5,000 nt of DNA, from the NCBI RefSeq assembly GCF_006440675.2, contig NZ_CP083951.1:1697501-1702500 (forward strand), written 5' to 3'. A program made the translations under genes and the position numbers. The stretch is from Mesorhizobium sp. B2-8-5. GTDB lineage: Bacteria > Pseudomonadota > Alphaproteobacteria > Rhizobiales > Rhizobiaceae. Shown in pieces: positions 1-5,000 of the stretch. The notes under the pieces were generated by a model. That model worked only from the letters and a program-made list of their open reading frames with translations. It was not told where the DNA came from and made no database searches. Each line of letters starts with the position of its first letter. Position 1 is the stretch's first letter.

Positions 1-3
1 AAT

Positions 4-25
4 GCGCAATCCGCAGGATTGTCGC
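4..25 (+). repeat. Spacer hairpin repeat, copy 1
   Basis: The sequence forms a stem of GCG-C-AATCC with GGATT-G-(T)-CGC around a GCA loop; the T at 22 is bulged. The same core, with the same bulged T, recurs at 317-340 and 3214-3237, and a diverged version lies at 55-77. The conserved bulge argues for a copied element rather than chance palindromes. It may be an RNA structure in the pre-rRNA; no function can be read from the sequence. Confidence 0.7.
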
Positions 26-54
26 TTCAGCCGCCGCGTTGCGGTTTGGCGATG

Positions 55-77
55 GCGCGATCCGCAAGGATTGCCGC
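55..77 (+). repeat. Spacer hairpin repeat, diverged copy 2
   Basis: GCGCGATCC and GGATTGCCGC pair around a GCAA tetraloop, with one G-T wobble. It matches the other copies in length, spacing and the GATCC/GGATTG core, but has C instead of the bulged T and G for one A. It is therefore a diverged member of the family, or a similar structure of separate origin. Confidence 0.5.
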
Positions 78-127
78 GTGGGTGTCGAGTAGAGATGGTG
101 AGAAAAAGTCATTCGTAAAAAGAGTTT

Positions 128-165
128 GCGCCGAGCTTCGTGCTCTGCGCCTGTTCTGTTTGACA
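128..165 (+). promoter_or_regulatory. boxB-like hairpin and boxA-like antitermination site
   Basis: A hairpin at 128-150 (GCGC-C-GAGC, loop TTCGT, GCTC-T-GCGC, with one C/T mismatch) is followed directly by TGTTCTGTTTGACA at 152-165. Known rRNA antitermination sites have a boxB hairpin followed by a boxA of the type TGYTCTTTRACA, bound by NusB-NusE, which keeps polymerase from stopping early in the untranslated rRNA. Here the match is good if two extra bases (GT) are allowed in the middle of boxA. Order and position in the spacer before 23S fit. The assignment is by motif only, and the insertion leaves doubt. Confidence 0.45.
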
Positions 166-191
166 TCGTAAAGAGAAGATTTGTTCGAACT

Positions 192-242
192 TCATGACCC
201 GCAAGGGTCATGATTTGTCGCAAGGGACGCTCAATCCCTTGC
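192..242 (+). other. Pair of adjacent spacer hairpins
   Basis: Two hairpins follow each other. The first is a perfect 9-bp stem (TCATGACCC/GGGTCATGA, 192-200 with 205-213) capped by a GCAA tetraloop, a stable GNRA loop. The second is a perfect 8-bp stem (GCAAGGGA/TCCCTTGC, 220-227 with 235-242) with a 7-base loop. Neither is followed by a T run, so they are not terminators. They are likely structural parts of the pre-rRNA spacer. Confidence 0.6.
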
Positions 243-316
243 ATATGATGGGTCTGCCTAACCGCGCCCTCGAACCGATCTCGAGAAGCTGGTCTTTTTG
301 TGCCAATTCCATTGAA

Positions 317-340
317 GCGCAATCCCGAAGGGATTGTCGC
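317..340 (+). repeat. Spacer hairpin repeat, copy 3
   Basis: GCG-C-AATCCC pairs with GGGATT-G-(T)-CGC around a GAA loop, one base pair longer than copy 1 and with the same bulged T. It lies about 50 bases before the 5' arm of the 23S processing stem, while another copy sits just after the 3' arm at 3214-3237. The two copies thus flank the 23S gene, and because each is nearly self-complementary they could also pair with each other. Confidence 0.7.
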
Positions 341-370
341 TCAAGTGCGACGATCTCTGCGAGATCGCGC

Positions 371-392
371 GATGGGTATTGGCAATGAGAAC

Positions 393-399
<7 letters not shown>
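371..399 (+). other. 23S processing stem, 5' strand
   Basis: Bases 384-399 are perfectly complementary to 3183-3198 over 16 bp (AATGAGAACGATCAAG with CTTGATCGTTCTCATT). After a 4x4 internal loop (380-383 against 3199-3202), 371-379 pairs with 3203-3211 with one G-T wobble. This is the long-range stem that closes the 23S precursor; in bacteria RNase III cuts such stems to release pre-23S. The inner 7 bp belong to the mature 5'/3' end pairing. Confidence 0.85.
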
Positions 400-3182
<2,783 letters not shown>

Positions 3183-3189
<7 letters not shown>

Positions 3190-3211
3190 GTTCTCATTAC
3201 TTATATCCATC
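3183..3211 (+). other. 23S processing stem, 3' strand
   Basis: This is the partner strand of 371-399: 3183-3198 pairs with 384-399 without mismatch, and 3203-3211 pairs with 371-379. It fixes the 3' end of mature 23S close to 3189 and marks the RNase III site in the 23S-5S spacer. Confidence 0.85.
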
Positions 3212-3213
3212 AA

Positions 3214-3237
3214 GGCGCAATCCGAAGGATTGTCGCC
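3214..3237 (+). repeat. Spacer hairpin repeat, copy 4 (23S-5S spacer)
   Basis: GGCG-C-AATCC pairs with GGATT-G-(T)-CGCC around a GAA loop, with the same bulged T as copies 1 and 3. It starts three bases after the 3' arm of the 23S processing stem. It is identical to copy 1 over 3215-3236 except for one loop base. The rest of the 23S-5S spacer (3238-3261) shows nothing else I can name. Confidence 0.7.
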
Positions 3238-3278
3238 GGCACAGAAAACAGCTTCTCGATTTGAACGTGCGTTTTGCC

Positions 3279-3396
3279 GACCTGGTGGTTATGGCGGAGC
3301 GGCTGCACCCGATCCCATTCCGAACTCGGCCGTGAAACGCTCCAGCGCTGATGGTACTTCGTCTCAAGACGCGGGAGAGTAGGTCGCTGCCAGGTC
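3279..3396 (+). rRNA. rrf: 5S ribosomal RNA
   Basis: This is a complete 5S rRNA of about 118 bases, part of the central protuberance of the large subunit. The terminal helix is GACCTGG (3279-3285) with CCAGGTC (3390-3396). The conserved CCCGATCCCATTCCGAACTC block and the loop text GTGAAAC and GAGAGTAGGTCG are all in place. The precursor is closed by a further perfect 10-bp stem, 3262-3271 with 3404-3413 (TGAACGTGCG/CGCACGTTCA), the usual setting for trimming by RNase E. It lies about 90 bases after 23S, as expected for the same transcript. Exact ends may differ by one or two bases. Confidence 0.96.
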
Positions 3397-3491
3397 TGCC
3401 AAGCGCACGTTCAGCTCACATCCGGGCCAAACAGAGCCGGATCGAGACAAATCTTCTCCCTACGATATTTAGGCCCGCCAAACGGGATCAT

Positions 3492-3517
3492 GGGCCGCGC
3501 AAGCGGCCCTTTCATTT
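3492..3517 (+). terminator. Terminator-like hairpin after 5S
   Basis: A perfect 7-bp GC-rich stem (GGGCCGC/GCGGCCC, loop GCAA) is followed by TTTCATTT. This has the form of an intrinsic terminator, but the T run is broken by C and A, so it may be leaky. It sits about 95 bases after 5S and before tRNA-fMet. It could end most rRNA transcripts or be a processing hairpin in a longer rRNA-tRNA transcript. Confidence 0.55.
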
Positions 3518-3525
3518 GGTGGTCT

Positions 3526-3557
3526 CTTGATTCCGGTAAGTTAAACCTTACCTCAAG
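3526..3557 (+). other. Bulged hairpin upstream of tRNA-fMet
   Basis: CTTGA-(TTCC)-GGTAAG (3526-3540) pairs with CTTACC-TCAAG (3547-3557) around a 6-base loop; TTCC is a one-sided bulge. It lies between the terminator-like hairpin and the tandem palindromes. A TTGATT at 3527-3532 could be read as a -35 box, but there is no convincing -10 box 17 bases on, so I do not call a promoter. The function is unknown. Confidence 0.4.
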
Positions 3558-3560
3558 GAC

Positions 3561-3604
3561 GCAAGCAAACGCTTGCTCGTAATCGCAAGCAAACGCTTGC
3601 TCGT
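3561..3604 (+). repeat. Tandem 20-base palindromic repeat before tRNA-fMet
   Basis: Two identical 20-base units (3561-3580 and 3585-3604) are separated by AATC, a period of 24 bases. Each unit contains a hairpin GCAAGC-AAAC-GCTTGC followed by TCGT. The second unit ends six bases before the mature tRNA 5' end. With only two units and a 4-base gap it is not a CRISPR array. It may be a duplicated leader hairpin that affects transcription or 5' trimming of the tRNA, or simply a slippage duplication. Confidence 0.8.
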
Positions 3605-3610
3605 GGTTGA

Positions 3611-3687
<77 letters not shown>

Positions 3688-3692
3688 AACTC

Positions 3693-3721
3693 AAAACGGC
3701 CCGCTCAACGCGGGCCGTTTT
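3693..3721 (+). terminator. Intrinsic terminator after tRNA-fMet
   Basis: A perfect 12-bp stem, AAAACGGCCCGC (3693-3704) with GCGGGCCGTTTT (3710-3721), encloses a 5-base loop and ends in four T. It starts five bases after the tRNA CCA. This is the strongest terminator in the window and likely ends the transcript of the tRNA or of the whole rRNA operon. Because the A and T runs pair, it could also work for transcription from the right. Confidence 0.85.
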
Positions 3722-3834
3722 GCGTTGGAGGATCGCGGACGGACACAAAGGGCCACCAGGCTCTCGCCAGGGCCGAATCATTCCCTCCACATTGGCGCCG
3801 AGTGCGATGCTCGCTTTGATCTGCGGCCGACGAA

Positions 3835-3920
3835 TGCGTGTCGCGCAAAAGTGTGCAGCGGTTTTGCGATAACGACATGCATGAAAACAAAGGGCTTAAA
3901 GCGCGTCGCCTGAATCCGCT
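3835..3920. repeat. Inverted-repeat intergenic element, alphaproteobacterial type
   Basis: TGCGTGTCG-CGCAAAA (3835-3850) is an imperfect inverted repeat of TTTTGCG-ATAA-CGACATGCA (3862-3881), enclosing GTGTGCAGCGG. It is followed by ATGAAAACAAAG, then CTTAAAGCGCGTCGCCTGAATC. From memory, this combination of palindrome, CATGCATGAAAAC and a following AAAGCGCG block resembles a short intergenic sequence common in alphaproteobacterial genomes. I cannot check this here, and neither its name nor its function is known to me. The outer limits are approximate. If it is a host repeat, the insertion sequence begins to its right. Confidence 0.5.
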
Positions 3921-3983
3921 CACAGTACACGACGCAAGGGTGAGGACGGCTTGAAGTGATTTGATTGGAGGATTCTTCGCCAA

Positions 3984-3988
3984 AAGGA
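3984..3988 (+). promoter_or_regulatory. Ribosome binding site of the transposase
   Basis: AAGGA lies seven bases before the ATG at 3996, a normal Shine-Dalgarno sequence and spacing. The nearest upstream in-frame stop is TGA at 3957-3959, and no other in-frame ATG, GTG or TTG lies between, so this site settles the start. Confidence 0.75.
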
Positions 3989-3995
3989 TCCGCCG

Positions 3996-5000
3996 ATGCC
4001 GACCACGATTCACACCGCCCTCATCGAGACCCTAAGCCGTCATTTTGCACTGCGCAATTCGCGCCTGGAAACACTCGCGGTTCTGATCATCGGCATGGTT
4101 CAAGGCCGCACGGTCAATCTGAGCCATGTGGCGAGCCAGTTTCCGGGGGCCGCGCAACACGGGTCGAACTATCGCCGCCTGCAGCGCTTCTTCCAGTCGA
4201 TCCGGCTGGATCAGGCACTCGTCGCGCAGCTCGTCGTGCGCATGCTGAACCTGTCGCGGCCCAAATGCCTGGCGCTCGACCGCACCAGCTGGAAGGTCGG
4301 CTGCAAGGACATCAACATTCTCATGCTGGCCATCGTGACGCGACGCTTTCGCGTACCGCTGCTGTGGACGGTGCTCGACCACCAGGGCAACAGCAACACG
4401 CACCAGCGCATCGAGTTGATGCGGCGCTATCTCGACCTGTTCGGCGCGGCTTCGATCGAACTGCTGCTCGCCGACCGCGAGTTCATCGGCGCCGATTGGG
4501 TCAAATTCCTGATGCAAAACAAGGTCCCGTTTGCCATTCGCGTCAAGGTCGGCCAGTGCGTCGCCCTGGCCGATGGAAAGCTCTGGACACCCCAGACCCT
4601 GCTGAGAAAGCGCCGCAAGAGCCGCAGCGTCACGACGCTTGAGGCCGGCCTGCCGGCTGCATCCGTCCGTTTATCCTTCGCTGCCAAATGGATCGACGGC
4701 AGAAAAGGCCAGCAGGGCGAATGGCTCATCGTCATGACCAACAGCCAGGACGCCAAGGCCGCCATCATAGCCTACAAGAGCCGTTGGGCCGTCGAATGCC
4801 TGTTCGGCGATGCCAAGACCCGCGGCTTCAACATCGAAGACACCAGAATGACCGCGCCAGACAAGATCGATACCCTGACAGCCATTCTCGCCATCGCAAT
4901 CACATGGGCCTATCGATGTGCAACCCAAACCATGGGTATGAAGGCCATCAAGCGAAAGGCCCACGGCCGACGCGAAAAGTCATGGTTCCGCATCGGACTA
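3996..5000 (+). CDS. IS4-family transposase (3' end outside window)
   Basis: The frame stays open for 335 codons to the right edge, so the C-terminus is missing; full-length relatives are commonly near 370-450 residues. The enzyme would cut and join the ends of its insertion sequence with a DDE, RNase H-like catalytic core. The N-terminal part (about 1-90) is helical, with basic stretches such as NYRRLQRFFQ (58-67), and likely binds DNA. The catalytic residues are visible: D95 in LALDRTSW, D160 in LLLADREFIG, and E267 in YKSRWAVECLFGDAK (260-274), which fits the Y-(2)-R-(3)-E-(6)-K signature of the IS4 family. The 107-residue gap between D160 and E267 leaves room for the beta-rich insertion typical of this family, including basic KRRKSR (205-210). 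No frameshift or stop is seen, so the copy may be intact. It stands alone downstream of the tRNA terminator. The family is clear; the exact IS name is not known. Confidence 0.93.
   Translation, partial: MPTTIHTALIETLSRHFALRNSRLETLAVLIIGMVQGRTVNLSHVASQFPGAAQHGSNYRRLQRFFQSIRLDQALVAQLVVRMLNLSRPKCLALDRTSWKVGCKDINILMLAIVTRRFRVPLLWTVLDHQGNSNTHQRIELMRRYLDLFGAASIELLLADREFIGADWVKFLMQNKVPFAIRVKVGQCVALADGKLWTPQTLLRKRRKSRSVTTLEAGLPAASVRLSFAAKWIDGRKGQQGEWLIVMTNSQDAKAAIIAYKSRWAVECLFGDAKTRGFNIEDTRMTAPDKIDTLTAILAIAITWAYRCATQTMGMKAIKRKAHGRREKSWFRIGL

Larger units (their letters stand above)
1..392 (+). other. 16S-23S internal transcribed spacer (3' part)
   Basis: This is the non-coding spacer leading into the 23S gene; its left end lies outside the window. 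No tRNA is visible here, although tRNA-Ile and tRNA-Ala are usual in such spacers and would lie further left if present. The stretch is packed with small perfect or near-perfect hairpins: 4-25, 30-50, 55-77, 128-150, 192-213, 220-242, 317-340 and 351-367 (CGATCTC, loop TGC, GAGATCG). It carries a boxA-like element and ends in the 5' strand of the 23S processing stem. Short open frames crossing it have no ribosome site or recognisable product and are not genes. The spacer role follows from the position directly before a complete 23S gene. Confidence 0.9.
3722..3995. other. Intergenic stretch between tRNA-fMet and the transposase
   Basis: About 275 bases with no gene I can support. Short frames here lack ribosome sites and recognisable products. 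The middle part holds the inverted-repeat element described separately (3835-3920). The left end of the insertion sequence should lie in the right part, probably between about 3920 and 3990, but the right terminal repeat is outside the window, so the boundary cannot be fixed. No clear promoter for the transposase is seen. Confidence 0.7.
3920..5000 (+). mobile_element. Insertion sequence, IS4 family, left part
   Basis: The mobile element is inferred from its transposase. The left end is not resolved: terminal inverted repeats can be confirmed only against the right end, which is beyond the window. The given start is a working estimate, set just after the inverted-repeat element. The element points away from the rRNA operon and lies behind the tRNA terminator, so its insertion should not disturb the RNA genes. 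Confidence 0.6.

Noticed and set aside
3561..3604. CRISPR-like direct repeats
   Set aside because: There are only two units, with a 4-base gap in place of a spacer of about 30 bases, and no cas genes are nearby.
3965..4642. Plus-strand open frame of 225 codons and minus-strand frames at 4032-4517 and 4427-4768
   Set aside because: They overlap the transposase in other frames. The transposase frame has the DDE residues and the IS4 signature, whereas these have only Arg/Pro/Ala-rich text typical of GC-rich shadows.

Overview
This window holds the 3' half of a bacterial ribosomal RNA operon followed by the 5' part of an insertion sequence. In order: the end of the 16S-23S spacer (1-392), a complete 23S rRNA gene (about 393-3189), a short spacer, a complete 5S rRNA gene (about 3279-3396), a structured spacer with a terminator-like hairpin and a tandem repeat, an initiator tRNA-fMet(CAT) gene (3611-3687) with its own terminator, a 275-base non-coding stretch, and an IS4-family transposase gene that starts at 3996 and runs off the right edge.

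The rRNA text points to an alphaproteobacterium, most likely Sphingomonadales. The 23S sequence begins and ends with a GATCAAG/CTTGATC pairing, is about 2.8 kb, has a shortened domain III compared with E. coli, and carries an extended helix 9. The order 23S-5S-tRNA-fMet and an initiator tRNA with AGG/CCT in the anticodon stem also fit that class. The taxonomic call is from memory of family sequences, not from a search; the order is less sure than the class.

The RNA genes form one functional unit. The spacers contain many small hairpins, a boxB/boxA-like antitermination element, and two long-range stems that fold around the 23S and 5S for RNase processing. A hairpin of the same sequence family occurs at least three times, with a fourth diverged copy, in the spacer before 23S and just after it. 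Two intrinsic-terminator-like hairpins bracket the tRNA, so whether the tRNA is read through from the rRNA promoter or has its own promoter is open.

The only protein-coding gene I can support is the transposase; all other long open frames in the window are shadows on rRNA or on the transposase. I found no new defence, metabolic or mobile system beyond these. The most interesting leftovers are the dispersed spacer hairpins, the tandem palindromic repeat abutting tRNA-fMet, and an inverted-repeat intergenic element upstream of the IS.
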